Counted from the stretch's first letter, positions 50,731-60,204 are shown. The stretch: 64,000 nt of DNA from Nocardioides flavescens (GCF_009823805.1 NZ_WUEK01000005.1:1-64000); one strand, 5' to 3'. Numbers and translations: made by a program. The notes: generated by a model not told the origin, from the letters alone.

Positions 50731-51932
50731 ACGAGCCGAGCGGACAGATCGAGGGACACTGGGACGTCGTCATCGTCGGCGCAGGTCCCGCCGGCAGCAG
50801 CGCTGCGCTCGCGGCGCTGCACGCCGACCCGTCGCTGCGGGTGCTGCTGCTCGACCGGGCCGACTTCCCGCGCGACAAGTCGTGCGGTGACGGCATCCCG
50901 CCCCACGTGGGCGTCGCGCTGGCGCGCGTCGGCGTCACCGGTGTCACCGACGGCTGGACGCCGCTCACCCAGCTCGAGCTCGCGCGCGGCGAGACGGCCG
51001 TGGCGCGCGACCTCGCCCGCGAGGTGCACGTCATCCCGAGGAAGGTCTTCGACGCCCGCCTCGTCGAGCGTGCGGTCGAGCGCGGCGCCGTGCTGCAGCG
51101 TCGTCGCGTGCACTCCCTGGCCGAGCTGCCGGCCGGCGCGGTGGTCGTCGGCGCCGACGGCGCCCACTCGTTCGTGCGCGCCGAGCTCGGGCTCCCGTGG
51201 GGTCGCCGCGCGCTGGCCATCCGCGGCTACGCGCCCACCCCCGACCACCGCCGCGGCACCCAGGTGATCCGCTACGGCGACCGCCGTCAGCCGGCGTACG
51301 CCTGGGCCTTCGACCGCGGCGACGGCCTCTCCAACGTCGGGTACGGCGAGCTGCTCCCCGGCCCGGGCGAGCCGGGTGGGGCGCCGTCGCGGGCGCTGCT
51401 GATGGAGCAGCTCGAGGAGCTGCTGCCCGGCGCCGCGGAGGGCGGCACCGACTGGAAGGGTCACCACCTCCCGCTGTCGGGGTGGCGCTGGCACCAGCCC
51501 GACGGGCGGGTGCTGCTGGTCGGCGACGCGGCCGGGCTGATCAACCCGATGACCGGCGAGGGCATCTACTACGCCGTCGCCACCGGCGTCGAGGCCGGCC
51601 TGGCGGCTGCCAGGGCGGTCCGGGCGCATGAGCCCCTCGGCGCCGGGGCACTGCACCGCCAGGCCGTACGCCGTCTGCTGGGCCGGCACCTCAAGCACAC
51701 GTGGGCGGCGTCGCGGCTCGCGGAGCACCCCGTCATCGTCGACGGGGGGATCCGGGTGGCCCGCCGGGACCCGAGGGTCTTCGACGAGCTGGTGGAGCTC
51801 GGTCTGGGCGACGGGCGGATCTCGGGGCGGCTCGTCCTGGGACTCGCCGGCGGGCTGGGTCGCAAGGGCGCAGAGCGCGTCACCGATCGGCTCAGGGGTC
51901 GGCTCTCGGGACGGGTGGGCAGCGCAGGATGA
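50727..51932 (+). CDS. geranylgeranyl reductase-family FAD oxidoreductase
   Basis: A 401-residue flavoprotein. The N-terminal FAD-binding motif is WDVVIVGAGPAGSSAALAALHADPSLRVLLLDR, followed by PRDKSCGDGIPPHVGVALARVGV, typical of the geranylgeranyl reductase group, and the second FAD motif GRVLLVGDAAGLINPMTGEGIYYAVATG. It ends with a helical region. In this operon it probably saturates one or more double bonds of the prenyl chain; the dihydrogeranyl product of the Actinoplanes agq cluster needs such a step. Hydroxylation of the ring is the alternative. It overlaps both neighbours by ATGA. Confidence 0.88.
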   Translation: MNEPSGQIEGHWDVVIVGAGPAGSSAALAALHADPSLRVLLLDRADFPRDKSCGDGIPPHVGVALARVGVTGVTDGWTPLTQLELARGETAVARDLAREVHVIPRKVFDARLVERAVERGAVLQRRRVHSLAELPAGAVVVGADGAHSFVRAELGLPWGRRALAIRGYAPTPDHRRGTQVIRYGDRRQPAYAWAFDRGDGLSNVGYGELLPGPGEPGGAPSRALLMEQLEELLPGAAEGGTDWKGHHLPLSGWRWHQPDGRVLLVGDAAGLINPMTGEGIYYAVATGVEAGLAAARAVRAHEPLGAGALHRQAVRRLLGRHLKHTWAASRLAEHPVIVDGGIRVARRDPRVFDELVELGLGDGRISGRLVLGLAGGLGRKGAERVTDRLRGRLSGRVGSAG

Positions 51933-53023
51933 CACCTCAGACGCGGTCTCTGATGAACGTCGCGGCCGTGCGCGGCGCGCTGCCGGGTCACCGGCACGCG
52001 CAGGCCGACATCACCGACGCGTTCGCGCGGGTGATCGCGACGGGCGGCGGGCTCGACGAACGGCTGCTGCGCCGCTTCCACGCCAACGCGGGCGTCGAGC
52101 ACCGCCACACCGCGCTCCCGCTGTCGGCGTACGGCGAGCTCAGCGGGTTCACCGAGGCCAACGACCACTTCCTGGAGCACGCCGTCGAGCTGGGTGCGCG
52201 GGCGCTCACCGACGCGCTCAAGGCCGCCGACCTCACGCCGTCCGACGTCGACCTGATCGTCGGCGCGACGGTGACGGGTCTCGCCGTACCGACTCTGGAG
52301 GCGCGCATCGCCGCCCGGGTCGGGCTGCGCCCCGACGTCAAGCGGGTGCCGCTCGTGGGCCTCGGCTGTGTCGCGGGCGCCGCCGGGATCGCGCGGCTGG
52401 CCGACTACCTCACCGGGCACCCCGACGAGGTCGCCGTGCTCGTCGCGGTCGAGCTCTGCTCGCTCACCGTGCAGCGTGACGACGTGTCGGTGCCCAACCT
52501 CGTGGCCAGCGGGCTCTTCGGCGACGGCGCGGCCGCCGTGGTCGCGACCGGCGCGTCGCGCACCGCGCCCGCCGATCTCTCCGCGCCGCAGGTGCTCGCC
52601 ACCCGCAGCCGGCTCTACCCCGACTCCGAGCGGGTCATGGGCTTCGACGTCGGCAGCACCGGCCTGCGGATCGTGCTCGACGCCGAGGTGCCGACGGTGA
52701 TCGGGCGCTACGTGCGCGAGGACGTCGACGGGTTCCTCGCCGACCACGGCCTGGCCCGCGACGACATCGGCTGGTGGGTCTGCCACCCCGGCGGCCCGAA
52801 GGTCATCGACGCGCTGCAGGAGACGCTCGACCTGCCCGACGAGGCCGTCTCGCTGACCCGCTCCTCGCTCGCGCAGATCGGCAACCTCTCGTCGGCCTCC
52901 GTGCTCCACGTCCTCGCCGACACCCTCCGCGACCGCCCGCCCGCTCCGGGCACCTACGGGATGCTGATGGCGATGGGACCCGGCTTCTGCTCCGAGCTCG
53001 TGCTGCTGCAGGCGGCGGCGTGA
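51929..53023 (+). CDS. type III polyketide synthase
   Basis: A 364-residue chalcone-synthase-fold enzyme. The catalytic triad is visible as Cys147 (LVGLGCVAGAAG), His286 (WWVCHPGGPKVIDAL) and Asn319 (IGNLSSASVLHVL). Other conserved parts are DLIVGATVTGLAVPTLEARIA and GLFGDGAAAVVATG. It is related to bacterial alkylresorcinol/alkylpyrone synthases such as SrsA and AgqA, which extend fatty acyl starters with malonyl units and cyclise them to phenolic lipids. The product is probably an alkylresorcinol, inferred from the srsBC-like methyltransferase and monooxygenase that follow. It overlaps both neighbours. Confidence 0.93.
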   Translation: MTPQTRSLMNVAAVRGALPGHRHAQADITDAFARVIATGGGLDERLLRRFHANAGVEHRHTALPLSAYGELSGFTEANDHFLEHAVELGARALTDALKAADLTPSDVDLIVGATVTGLAVPTLEARIAARVGLRPDVKRVPLVGLGCVAGAAGIARLADYLTGHPDEVAVLVAVELCSLTVQRDDVSVPNLVASGLFGDGAAAVVATGASRTAPADLSAPQVLATRSRLYPDSERVMGFDVGSTGLRIVLDAEVPTVIGRYVREDVDGFLADHGLARDDIGWWVCHPGGPKVIDALQETLDLPDEAVSLTRSSLAQIGNLSSASVLHVLADTLRDRPPAPGTYGMLMAMGPGFCSELVLLQAAA

Positions 53024-53568
53024 CCACCCTCGCGGCGTTCACCGTCCTCGTGCTGCTCGTCGGGGTCGAGCGCATCGCCGAGCTCGTCGTCAGCAAGCGC
53101 AACCTCGCCTGGTCGCTCGAGCGCGGCGGCGTCGAGCGCGGCTTCGGCCACTACCCGTTCATGGTCGTGCTCCACACCGGCCTGCTCGTCGGCGCACTGG
53201 TCGAGGGGTGGGTGCGCCGCCCCGACGTGCCCTCGGCCCTCGCCTGGTCGATGCTCGCCCTCGTCGTGGCGAGCCAGGTGCTGCGGTGGTGGTGCATCAC
53301 CACGCTCGGCCCGCAGTGGAACACCCGCGTCGTCGTCGTCCCCGGGCTCTCCCCGGTGCGGCGCGGGCCCTACCGCTGGCTCTCCCACCCCAACTACGTC
53401 GCCGTCGTCGTCGAGGGCGCCGCGCTGCCGCTCGTGCACTCCGCGTGGATCACCGCGCTCGTCTTCACGGTGCTCAACGCCGCGCTGCTCACCGTGCGGA
53501 TCCGGTGCGAGGACGCCGCACTGGCCGAGCTCACCGGTCCCGCCGGTGCGGGGGTCGCGCGTGCGTGA
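53020..53568 (+). CDS. ICMT-like membrane methyltransferase
   Basis: A 182-residue membrane protein of the isoprenylcysteine carboxyl methyltransferase family. It has about five helices and the C-terminal SAM-binding signature VVVVPGLSPVRRGPYRWLSHPNYVAVVVEG followed by RIRCEDAAL. In Streptomyces srsABC the corresponding SrsB methylates the phenolic lipid, so O-methylation of the PKS product is expected. The GTG start overlaps the PKS stop, and the FAD monooxygenase gene overlaps its end by eight bases. Confidence 0.9.
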   Translation: MTTLAAFTVLVLLVGVERIAELVVSKRNLAWSLERGGVERGFGHYPFMVVLHTGLLVGALVEGWVRRPDVPSALAWSMLALVVASQVLRWWCITTLGPQWNTRVVVVPGLSPVRRGPYRWLSHPNYVAVVVEGAALPLVHSAWITALVFTVLNAALLTVRIRCEDAALAELTGPAGAGVARA

Positions 53569-54583
53569 CCTGGTCGTCGCCGGCGGCGGGCCGGTCGGAC
53601 TCGTCGCAGCGCTGCACGCCGCGCGGGCCGGCCTCGACGTCGTCGTCCGCGAGCCGCGCCGCCCGCCGATCGACAAGGCCTGCGGCGAGGGACTGATGCC
53701 CGGCGCGCTGGCCGCGCTGACCGATCTCGGCGTGGACCCGCCCGGCGTGCCGATCACCGGCATCCGCTACGTCGACGACCACGACAGCGCGGTCGCGGAG
53801 TTCCGCCACGGCCCCGGTCGCGGCGTACGACGCACCGCGCTGTCCGCGGCGCTCCTGGACGCCGTCGCGGCGGCCGGGGTCGAGGTCGTGGCCCGTCCCG
53901 TCGAGGCGGTCGAGCAGCGCGACGACCACGTGCTCGTCGACGACGAGCCCGCGGGCCATCTCATCGCCGCCGACGGCCTGCACTCGCGGGTGCGGCGTCT
54001 CGTCGGCGCCGAGCGCGACCTCTCCGGAGCGAAGCGCTACGGCCTGCGCGCCCACACCGCGGTCGCGCCCTGGAGCTCCGAGGTCGAGGTGCACTGGTCG
54101 CGCCGCTCGGAGGCCTACGTGACCCCGGTCGCCCGCGACGAGGTCGGCCTGGCGATCCTGACCGACCGGCCGGCGCCGTTCGCGGAGCTCCTCGCCGACC
54201 ACCGCGGGCTCGCCGAGAGGTTCGCCGGGGCCACCTGGTCGCCCGTGCGCGGCGCCGGCCCGCTGCGTCAGCGCGTCACCCGCCGCGTCGTCGGGCGCAC
54301 GCTGCTCGTCGGCGACGCGGCCGGCTACCTCGACGCGATCACCGGCGAGGGCATCGCCCTCGGTCTCGCCCAGGCCGCCGCCGCGGTCGAGGCGGTCGTC
54401 GCCGGTTGCGCCGAGGACTACGAGACCGCCTACCGTCGACTCGGGCGCCGTCACCAGCTCCTCACCCAGGCGCTGCTGAGCAGCGCCCGCGTTCCCGCCG
54501 TACGCCGACTCATCGTGCCGACAGCCGCCCGGTTGCCGCGGGTGTTCGGCGCCGCCGTCGACCAGCTCGCGAGGCCCGCATGA
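53561..54583 (+). CDS. FAD-dependent monooxygenase, SrsC-like
   Basis: A 340-residue flavoprotein with the N-terminal GxGxxG motif RDLVVAGGGPVGLVAALHAARAGLDVVV, a KACGEGLMPGALAALTDLGV block, and the second FAD motif GRTLLVGDAAGYLDAITGEGIALGLAQAA. In the srs/agq systems a flavin hydroxylase oxidises the alkylresorcinol ring to a hydroquinone, and this is the likely role. It is the second FAD enzyme of the operon, distinct from the reductase at 50727. GTG 53561 overlaps the methyltransferase gene; GTG 53546 is an alternative. Its stop overlaps the idi ATG. Confidence 0.87.
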   Translation: MRDLVVAGGGPVGLVAALHAARAGLDVVVREPRRPPIDKACGEGLMPGALAALTDLGVDPPGVPITGIRYVDDHDSAVAEFRHGPGRGVRRTALSAALLDAVAAAGVEVVARPVEAVEQRDDHVLVDDEPAGHLIAADGLHSRVRRLVGAERDLSGAKRYGLRAHTAVAPWSSEVEVHWSRRSEAYVTPVARDEVGLAILTDRPAPFAELLADHRGLAERFAGATWSPVRGAGPLRQRVTRRVVGRTLLVGDAAGYLDAITGEGIALGLAQAAAAVEAVVAGCAEDYETAYRRLGRRHQLLTQALLSSARVPAVRRLIVPTAARLPRVFGAAVDQLARPA

Positions 54584-55188
54584 CGACCACCACCTCCTCC
54601 GGCCCCTCGGGCTCCTCCGGCTCCGTCGAGGAGGTCGTGCTGGTCGACGACGCCGGCCACGCGATCGGCACCGCCGCCAAGGCCGGCGTGCACGGCCCTG
54701 ACACCCCGCTCCACCTCGCCTTCTCCTGCTACGTCTTCGACGCCGACGGGCGTCTCCTGCTGACCCAGCGCGCCCACGAGAAGCCGACCTGGGGCGGCGT
54801 GTGGACCAACTCCGCCTGCGGCCACCCCGCCCCCGGCGAGTCCGCCGAGGCCGCCGTACGCCGCCGCGTGCGGCAGGAGCTCGGCCTCGAGCTCGACGAC
54901 CTGACCCTGGTGCTGCCGCGGTTCCGCTACCGCGCCGTCATGGGCGACGGCACCGTCGAGCACGAGCTCTGCCCGGTCTTCGTCGCCCGCGCCGCCTCGT
55001 CGCTCGCGCTCGACGCCGCCGAGGTCGCCGACCACGTCTGGGTCGAGTGGGGCTCCTTCCGCGCCGAGGTCCTCGCCGGCACCCGCGACGTCAGCCCCTG
55101 GTGCGTCGAGCAGGTCACCGCGCTCCCGGCCGACCCGCTCGCGGCTCCCGCCGCCGACCCCGCCGAGCTGCCGCCCGCTGCGCGCTGA
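54580..55188 (+). CDS. idi: isopentenyl-diphosphate delta-isomerase, type 1
   Basis: A 202-residue Nudix-fold enzyme interconverting IPP and DMAPP. The core is HLAFSCYVFDADGRLLLTQRAHEKPTWGGVWTNSACGHPAPGESAEAAVRRRVRQELGLEL, containing the catalytic Cys in TNSACGHP, and the C-terminal half has the catalytic Glu region VEHELCPVF. N- and C-terminal tails are low-complexity. Its place at the end of the PKS-containing operon suggests it supplies DMAPP for prenyl chain synthesis. It is followed by a hairpin terminator. Confidence 0.94.
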   Translation: MTTTTSSGPSGSSGSVEEVVLVDDAGHAIGTAAKAGVHGPDTPLHLAFSCYVFDADGRLLLTQRAHEKPTWGGVWTNSACGHPAPGESAEAAVRRRVRQELGLELDDLTLVLPRFRYRAVMGDGTVEHELCPVFVARAASSLALDAAEVADHVWVEWGSFRAEVLAGTRDVSPWCVEQVTALPADPLAAPAADPAELPPAAR

Positions 55189-55215
55189 GCCGCGCCTCGG
55201 GGGTGGCGGTGCCTG

Positions 55216-55246
55216 AGCAACCATCCTGATCCCGCAGGAGGTTGCT
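55216..55246 (+). terminator. hairpin ending the PKS-containing operon
   Basis: AGCAACC pairs with GGTTGCT, and inside it TCCTG pairs with CAGGA after one mismatch, 28 bases beyond the idi stop. There is no T-run. The 144 bases between idi and the next gene hold nothing else recognised. Confidence 0.6.
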
Positions 55247-55332
55247 GGTGCACCGCTCCGTCGGGCTGGGCACACGACCCCGCGTCGGGACACCTGCGGC
55301 AACCGACCGCCCCCGGCGCGCGTCTCCGGGAC

Positions 55333-55803
55333 ATGGAGCTGTTGCTGCGCCGCACCCTCACGACCGTGGCGGTGCTGACCGTCACCCTGCTGACCGCCCT
55401 CGCGGTGCTCACCGCCGCCTCCTCCGGCGGCGCCACCGGCGCCCCGACCCCCGTGCTGGGCTCGCCGTCCTACATGGCGCCGTACGGCGTCGGCTGGGGC
55501 ACCGCGCACCCGCGGGTGATCGACAACGGCGGCGACCCGTCGGGCTCGGTCAAGGCGCTGCGCTGGCGCTCGTGGGGCGAGCCGACGACGAAGGCGCGCG
55601 GCCTGACGCCGATCTTCCGACCCGGCGGTGGCTACTACCGCAAGCCCGCGCGGATCGTGCTGCGGGCCACCGACCTGGGGACCTGCGGTGCCGCGACCGA
55701 GGCCTACACGCGCCTGGAGTTCCGGGTGGCGAAGGTCCCGGGCGGCTCGGTGAGCGGCCCCTGGCGACCCTGGGCGGGCTCGGCCGACCTGTGCGGCGGC
55801 TGA
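55333..55803 (+). CDS. secreted or membrane-anchored protein of unknown function
   Basis: A 156-residue protein with an N-terminal signal sequence or anchor (RRTLTTVAVLTVTLLTALAVLTAASSGGA). A compact domain with two Cys follows (TDLGTCGAATE and ADLCGG), which could form a disulfide outside the cell. Short repeated RWRSWG and RPWAG phrases occur. No family was recognised. It stands alone between the PKS-containing operon and the next exported protein gene. Confidence 0.7.
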   Translation: MELLLRRTLTTVAVLTVTLLTALAVLTAASSGGATGAPTPVLGSPSYMAPYGVGWGTAHPRVIDNGGDPSGSVKALRWRSWGEPTTKARGLTPIFRPGGGYYRKPARIVLRATDLGTCGAATEAYTRLEFRVAKVPGGSVSGPWRPWAGSADLCGG

Positions 55804-55888
55804 AGCTCCACCGCGGCTTGGAGCGGTCGGCGATGCTGGCCGAGAATGGGCGGCACGCGACCCCGCGACCCCCTCGGAAGGACTCGCC

Positions 55889-56446
55889 GTGACCGACAAG
55901 ACCCGCGACCCGGACGGTCATCCCGTCCTCGCCGGGCTCCTCGCCCTGGTCGCCGTCGCCGTGGTGGTGGGCCTGCTGGTGAGCGGCGGCGCGCTGGCCG
56001 CGACCTCGGTGTTCGGCCTCGGCGGTGGCGACGACAGCGGCAACGCGACGAGCCGGGAGTCGATGTACCTCCCCAAGCCGTCGGCCACCGAGTCCACCGA
56101 CGGCCCGCTCGTCACGCTCGCGCCCGGTGAGACCTCGGCGCCGCCGACCCCGACCGCGCCGCCCACCCCGACCGACCCGATCCAGCTCACGGCGGCGGAC
56201 GCGCAGGTCAGCCCGATGCAGGAGATCTACCTGACCGGCACCTACACCGGCGGGGACGGCAAGGTCGTGCAGGTCCAGCGCCTCGAGGACGGCGAGTGGG
56301 TCGACTTCGCGACCGTCGACGCCGTCGTCAGCGGCACCACCTTCTCGACGTACGTCCTGACTGCACGCGCCGGTGAGAACCAGTTCCGCGTCCGCGACAC
56401 CGACTCCGACGCGGTCTCCAACGCGGTCACCGTCCAGGTCGGCTGA
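55889..56446 (+). CDS. membrane-anchored extracytoplasmic beta domain protein
   Basis: A 185-residue protein beginning at GTG behind GGAAGGA. One N-terminal helix (VLAGLLALVAVAVVVGLLVSG) is followed by a Ser/Thr/Pro-rich linker (PPTPTAPPTPTDP). The C-terminal domain of about 85 residues (AQVSPMQEIYLTGTYTGGDGKVVQVQRLEDGEWVDF through VSNAVTVQVG) looks like an Ig-like beta-sandwich. It probably sits on the cell surface. The function is unknown. Confidence 0.72.
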   Translation: MTDKTRDPDGHPVLAGLLALVAVAVVVGLLVSGGALAATSVFGLGGGDDSGNATSRESMYLPKPSATESTDGPLVTLAPGETSAPPTPTAPPTPTDPIQLTAADAQVSPMQEIYLTGTYTGGDGKVVQVQRLEDGEWVDFATVDAVVSGTTFSTYVLTARAGENQFRVRDTDSDAVSNAVTVQVG

Positions 56447-56490
56447 GACCGGCCCGGCCGCCCGATCCGGGCGCCTTTCCCTCCCGAGCG

Positions 56491-56572
56491 GTAGTCACCG
56501 ACGTTCCGGGGCCTGAGACACCTCTCAGACCCCCGGAACGTCGGTGACTACCGGTCGAACGTCGGTGACTAC
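56491..56572. repeat. GTAGTCACCGACGTT palindromic element, copy 2 (inverted)
   Basis: The full hairpin pairs GTAGTCACCGACGTTCCGG with CCGGAACGTCGGTGACTAC, with CTGAGA and TCTCAG inside. A half-copy (GAACGTCGGTGACTAC) follows on the right. Copy 1 at 33522-33604 has its half-copy on the left, so the copies are in opposite orientation. Confidence 0.88.
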
Positions 56573-56597
56573 CGACCGCGTCACGCCACCATGGCGT

Positions 56598-56636
56598 ACG
56601 ACGGCCCGCCCGGCGGGGAGCCGAGCGGGCCGTCGT
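56598..56636 (-). terminator. hairpin terminator after the aldo/keto reductase gene
   Basis: ACGACGGCCCGC pairs perfectly with GCGGGCCGTCGT around a 15-base loop, 18 bases downstream of the reductase stop on the minus strand. It also faces the convergent gene ending at 56446. Confidence 0.75.
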
Positions 56637-56654
56637 GAGGGAGTCGCGGAGCCG

Positions 56655-57500
56655 TCAGGAGGGGACGTAGTCGAAGGTGTCGGGGTTGGGGCCGGTGCGG
56701 CCCTCCTCGCCCTTGTCGAGCCCGCTGATCTTCGACATCTCGTCCTCGCTCAGCTCGAAGTCGAAGATCGCGAAGTTCTCCTCCATGCGCTCACGTCGCA
56801 TCGACTTCGGGAAGACGATGTCGCCGCGCTGGACGTGCCAGCGCAGGGTGACCTGCGAGGGGGTCTTGTCGTGGGCCTTCGCGATCTCGCCGATGGTGGC
56901 GTCGTCGAGCACGTTGCCCTGGGCGATCGGCGACCACGCCTCGACGACCGCACCGTGGCGGTGGGTGGCGGCACGGGCCTCGTCGTTGAGGAAGTAGGGG
57001 TGGGCCTCGATCTGGTTGACGACGGGCACCACGCCGGTCTCGGCGACGATCCGGTCGAGGTGGGCGGGCTGGAAGTTCGACACGCCCACCGAGCGCGCCC
57101 GGCCGTCCTGCACGAACTCGACGAGGGTCTTCCACGTCGAGACGTAGTCGCCGTCGTACAGCGTCGGCAGCGGCCAGTGGATGAGGAACAGGTCGATCTG
57201 CTCGAGGCCGAGCTTCGACATCGTCTCGTCGAAGGCGCGCTTGGCGTCGTCGGGGCGGTGGTAGCCGTTGTTGAGCTTGCTGGTGATGTACAGCTCGTCG
57301 CGCGGGACGTCGGTCGCCTTGAGCGCCTCGCCGACCTCCTGCTCGTTCTGGTACATCTCGGCGGTGTCGATGTGGCGGTAGCCGACCTGGATCGCCTGCG
57401 AGACGACCTCGGCGGTCTGCTCCGGCGGCACCTGGTAGGTGCCGAAGCCGAGCTGCGGGATCTGGGTCTGGTTGTTGAGGGTGATGGTCGGGACGCTCAT
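56655..57500 (-). CDS. aldo/keto reductase, 2,5-diketogluconate reductase-like
   Basis: A 281-residue NADPH-dependent aldo/keto reductase of the AKR5/DkgA-like group. The catalytic tetrad is complete: Asp and Tyr in YRHIDTAEMYQNEQEVGEAL, Lys in ELYITSKLNNGYH, His in IDLFLIHWPLP. NADPH-binding residues are in IVFPKSMRRERMEENFAIFDFEL. ATG 57500 gives the family's usual N-terminus (SVPTITLNNQTQIPQLGFGTYQV); an 11-residue longer form is unlikely. Likely to reduce small carbonyl compounds. Unlike the reductase at 102-950 it retains the His, so the two belong to different AKR subfamilies. Confidence 0.92.
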   Translation of the reverse strand: MSVPTITLNNQTQIPQLGFGTYQVPPEQTAEVVSQAIQVGYRHIDTAEMYQNEQEVGEALKATDVPRDELYITSKLNNGYHRPDDAKRAFDETMSKLGLEQIDLFLIHWPLPTLYDGDYVSTWKTLVEFVQDGRARSVGVSNFQPAHLDRIVAETGVVPVVNQIEAHPYFLNDEARAATHRHGAVVEAWSPIAQGNVLDDATIGEIAKAHDKTPSQVTLRWHVQRGDIVFPKSMRRERMEENFAIFDFELSEDEMSKISGLDKGEEGRTGPNPDTFDYVPS

Positions 57501-57546
57501 GAGGATCCGGTAGCCGCAAGGCTGCGGCTCCATTCCTCACCGTGGC

Positions 57547-60108
57547 TCAGCGCACCGGCGCCCACGCCTCCAGCAGTTCCGCGAGCCGGGCCCGGTCGAA
57601 GGGCTTGGTGAGGTAGTCGTCCATGCCGGCGTCCAGGCACCGCTCGCGCTCGCCCTCGCTGGCCCCGGCGGTCATCGCGATGACGGGAGTGCGCCGCCCG
57701 CCGGCCTCGAGCTCCCGGATGGCCGCCGTCGCGTCGTAGCCGTCCATCCCCGGCATCTGCACGTCCATCAGGACCGCGTCGTAGGTCGTGGTGCGCACCG
57801 CCTCGACGGCCGAGAACCCGTCCTCGACGACGTCGGCGTCGTAGCCGAGATGCGTCAGCACCCCGACCGCGACGAGCTGGTTGACCTCGCCGTCCTCGAC
57901 GACCAGGACCCGGCCGCGGGACGTCACGGGTGCGAGCGCGGCGGCAGCCTCCGGTCCGGTCTCGACGACGTGGGGCGTGCGCGCCGCGACGGCCTGCTGC
58001 AGTGCGGTGTGCAGCCGGGTGCGGCCGACGGGCTTGGTCAGGGCGACGTCGATCGAGGCGGCGCGGGCCTCCCCGTCGCTGACGCTCGGGCCCGAGGTCA
58101 TCAGCACGACCCCGACCCGGGCGTACGTCGGGTCGGCGGCGATCAGGCGGGCGAGCTCGAGGCCGTCCGTCACCGGCATGCACAGGTCGAGCAGCACCAG
58201 GTCGTAGGGCCGCCCGGTCGCGGCGGCGTCGGCGAGCGCGGCCAGCGCAGCCGCCGCGTCGGGCACCTCGTCGACCGGGACCGACCAGGTGCCGAGCTGG
58301 TCGTGGAGGATCGCGCGGTTGGTGGCGTTGTCGTCCACCACGAGGGCGCGCAGCCCCGCGAGCCCGCTGAGGGGGTGTGGGGTGCTGGCGGGTGCCTCGG
58401 CAGGGTGCAGCGGCAGCCGGAACCAGAAGGTGCTGCCCTCACCGAGCACGCTGTCGACGCCGATCTCGCCGCCCATCGCCTCGACGAGCTGGCGGCAGAT
58501 CGCGAGTCCGAGACCAGTGCCGCCGTAGACCCGCGTCGTCGAGGTGTCGGCCTGCGAGAAGGCCTCGAACAGGTGGGCGCGCCCCTCCTCGGCCAACCCG
58601 ATGCCCGTGTCGGACACCTCGAACCGCACCCACTGCGAGGGCAGGACGGGCCCGTCCAGGGCGCTCGGCTCGGGCACCGGGTCGAGCCGGGCGCGCAGCA
58701 CGACCTCGCCGGTGGCGGTGAACTTGATGGCGTTGCCGGTGAGGTTGAGCAGGACCTGGCGGATCCGCGACGGGTCGCCGCGCAGGGCGGACGGCACGTC
58801 GGGCGCGACATGGGCGAGCAGTTCGAGCTCCTTGCCCTGGGCCGGCTCGGCCAGCAGGCCCGCGACGGACTCCACGACCTCGACCACGTCGAAGTCGATC
58901 GACTCGAGCTCGAGGTGGCCCGACTCGATCTTGGAGAAGTCGAGGATCTCGTTGATCACGCCGAGCAGCGCGTGGCCCGCGTCGCGCACGCCCTCGGCGT
59001 ACTGCCGTTGGCGCTCGTCGAGTGCGGTCGTGGTCAGCAGCAGGTCGTTGAGGCCGATGACGCCGTTCATCGGGGTGCGGATCTCGTGGCTCATCGTCGC
59101 CAGGAACGCCGACTTGGCCCGCGAGGCGGCGAGCGCCTCGTCGCGGGCGGTCGAGAGCTCCTGCAGCGTGCGCTGCTCGGCGAGGAGCAGACGGGCCAGT
59201 CTCAGCGCCGTCATCGCGACGACCAGCAGGGTGCCGACCAGGGCGTCGACGGGTCGCACCTGCCGGTCGGTGGCGATGGCCGCGGCGATCAGGGCAGGCG
59301 GCACGAGCAGGGGTACGCCGGCGTACGCGAGGCGGCCGAGCAGCCGCCACGACGTGAGTGCGGCCGGCGTCTCGGCGGCCTCCTGAGCCGGGGTGCGCCA
59401 CAGGGTCGAGGCCATGAGGAGGGCACCGAGCATCCAGCCGACGTCCTCCAGCCTGACGGTGACGGCGCCGTCGCTGCTGAAGAGGTAGAGCATGTCGGCG
59501 GCCAGCCAGAGGAGCATCCCGACGACGAAGCCCGGCCCCAGCTGTCCACGCGCCCGTGACTGGAGGATCCGCAGGGCCAGGGCGAACAGCAGTGCGTCGA
59601 GCATCGGGTAGACGGCGAGCAACACCCGCTCGCTGGGCCGGAGGGAGGCGTCGAACGCGATCTCGCGCACGGCCGCGCTCCACAGGACGATCATGCAGAT
59701 CAGGACCACGGTGATGGCGTCGAGCAGGGCGTCGACGTTCTGACCACGGCTCCGCGCGCCGCGCCTGAACAGCGCCGCCAGCAGCGCAGCCGCGAGGCTC
59801 GCGTAGCAGACCGTGAACCCCACGTCGGCGACCGACATGGTGGGTGACTCCCCGCTCGCCCTGATGACCGACCACAGCAGTTCTGCGACCGCGTTGGCGG
59901 TCAGACCGGTCGCGACGAGGCCCGGCACGAGCCGTTCGCCCCGGGGGCGCTGCAGCGCTGCGCCCGTCGCGACGGCGCCGCCCAGGGAGATGGCGGTGAC
60001 ATAGGTCGTGATGCCGAGCGCGCCGTTGGGGTCGGTGCAGACGTGCACGACCACCAGGATCGCGGTGAGGACCGCGAGGACCCGTCCAGGACGCGTCAGC
60101 CTCGTCAC
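57547..60108 (-). CDS. hybrid sensor histidine kinase with two receiver domains
   Basis: An 853-residue protein. About ten membrane helices in residues 8-310 form an unusual integral sensor with few extracytoplasmic residues. A coiled-coil linker leads to HisKA with phosphoacceptor His341 ([19 protein letters not shown]). The HATPase domain has [16 protein letters not shown] and [20 protein letters not shown]. Two receiver domains follow. The first ([20 protein letters not shown]) and the second ([32 protein letters not shown]) both retain the phosphorylatable Asp. Hybrid kinases with this layout are uncommon in high-GC actinobacteria. No separate HPt or output regulator is adjacent, so its partner is elsewhere. 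Confidence 0.92.
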   Translation of the reverse strand: MTRLTRPGRVLAVLTAILVVVHVCTDPNGALGITTYVTAISLGGAVATGAALQRPRGERLVPGLVATGLTANAVAELLWSVIRASGESPTMSVADVGFTVCYASLAAALLAALFRRGARSRGQNVDALLDAITVVLICMIVLWSAAVREIAFDASLRPSERVLLAVYPMLDALLFALALRILQSRARGQLGPGFVVGMLLWLAADMLYLFSSDGAVTVRLEDVGWMLGALLMASTLWRTPAQEAAETPAALTSWRLLGRLAYAGVPLLVPPALIAAAIATDRQVRPVDALVGTLLVVAMTALRLARLLLAEQRTLQELSTARDEALAASRAKSAFLATMSHEIRTPMNGVIGLNDLLLTTTALDERQRQYAEGVRDAGHALLGVINEILDFSKIESGHLELESIDFDVVEVVESVAGLLAEPAQGKELELLAHVAPDVPSALRGDPSRIRQVLLNLTGNAIKFTATGEVVLRARLDPVPEPSALDGPVLPSQWVRFEVSDTGIGLAEEGRAHLFEAFSQADTSTTRVYGGTGLGLAICRQLVEAMGGEIGVDSVLGEGSTFWFRLPLHPAEAPASTPHPLSGLAGLRALVVDDNATNRAILHDQLGTWSVPVDEVPDAAAALAALADAAATGRPYDLVLLDLCMPVTDGLELARLIAADPTYARVGVVLMTSGPSVSDGEARAASIDVALTKPVGRTRLHTALQQAVAARTPHVVETGPEAAAALAPVTSRGRVLVVEDGEVNQLVAVGVLTHLGYDADVVEDGFSAVEAVRTTTYDAVLMDVQMPGMDGYDATAAIRELEAGGRRTPVIAMTAGASEGERERCLDAGMDDYLTKPFDRARLAELLEAWAPVR

Positions 60109-60204
60109 CCGGGGTCCTCCGTCCCTGCCCGTCGTCGACTCGACTCAGGTTAGGGCTGATGCGACCCCTGGGCAGGCGCTTTCCACAAGCGCCGGAGCTC
60201 GCGC

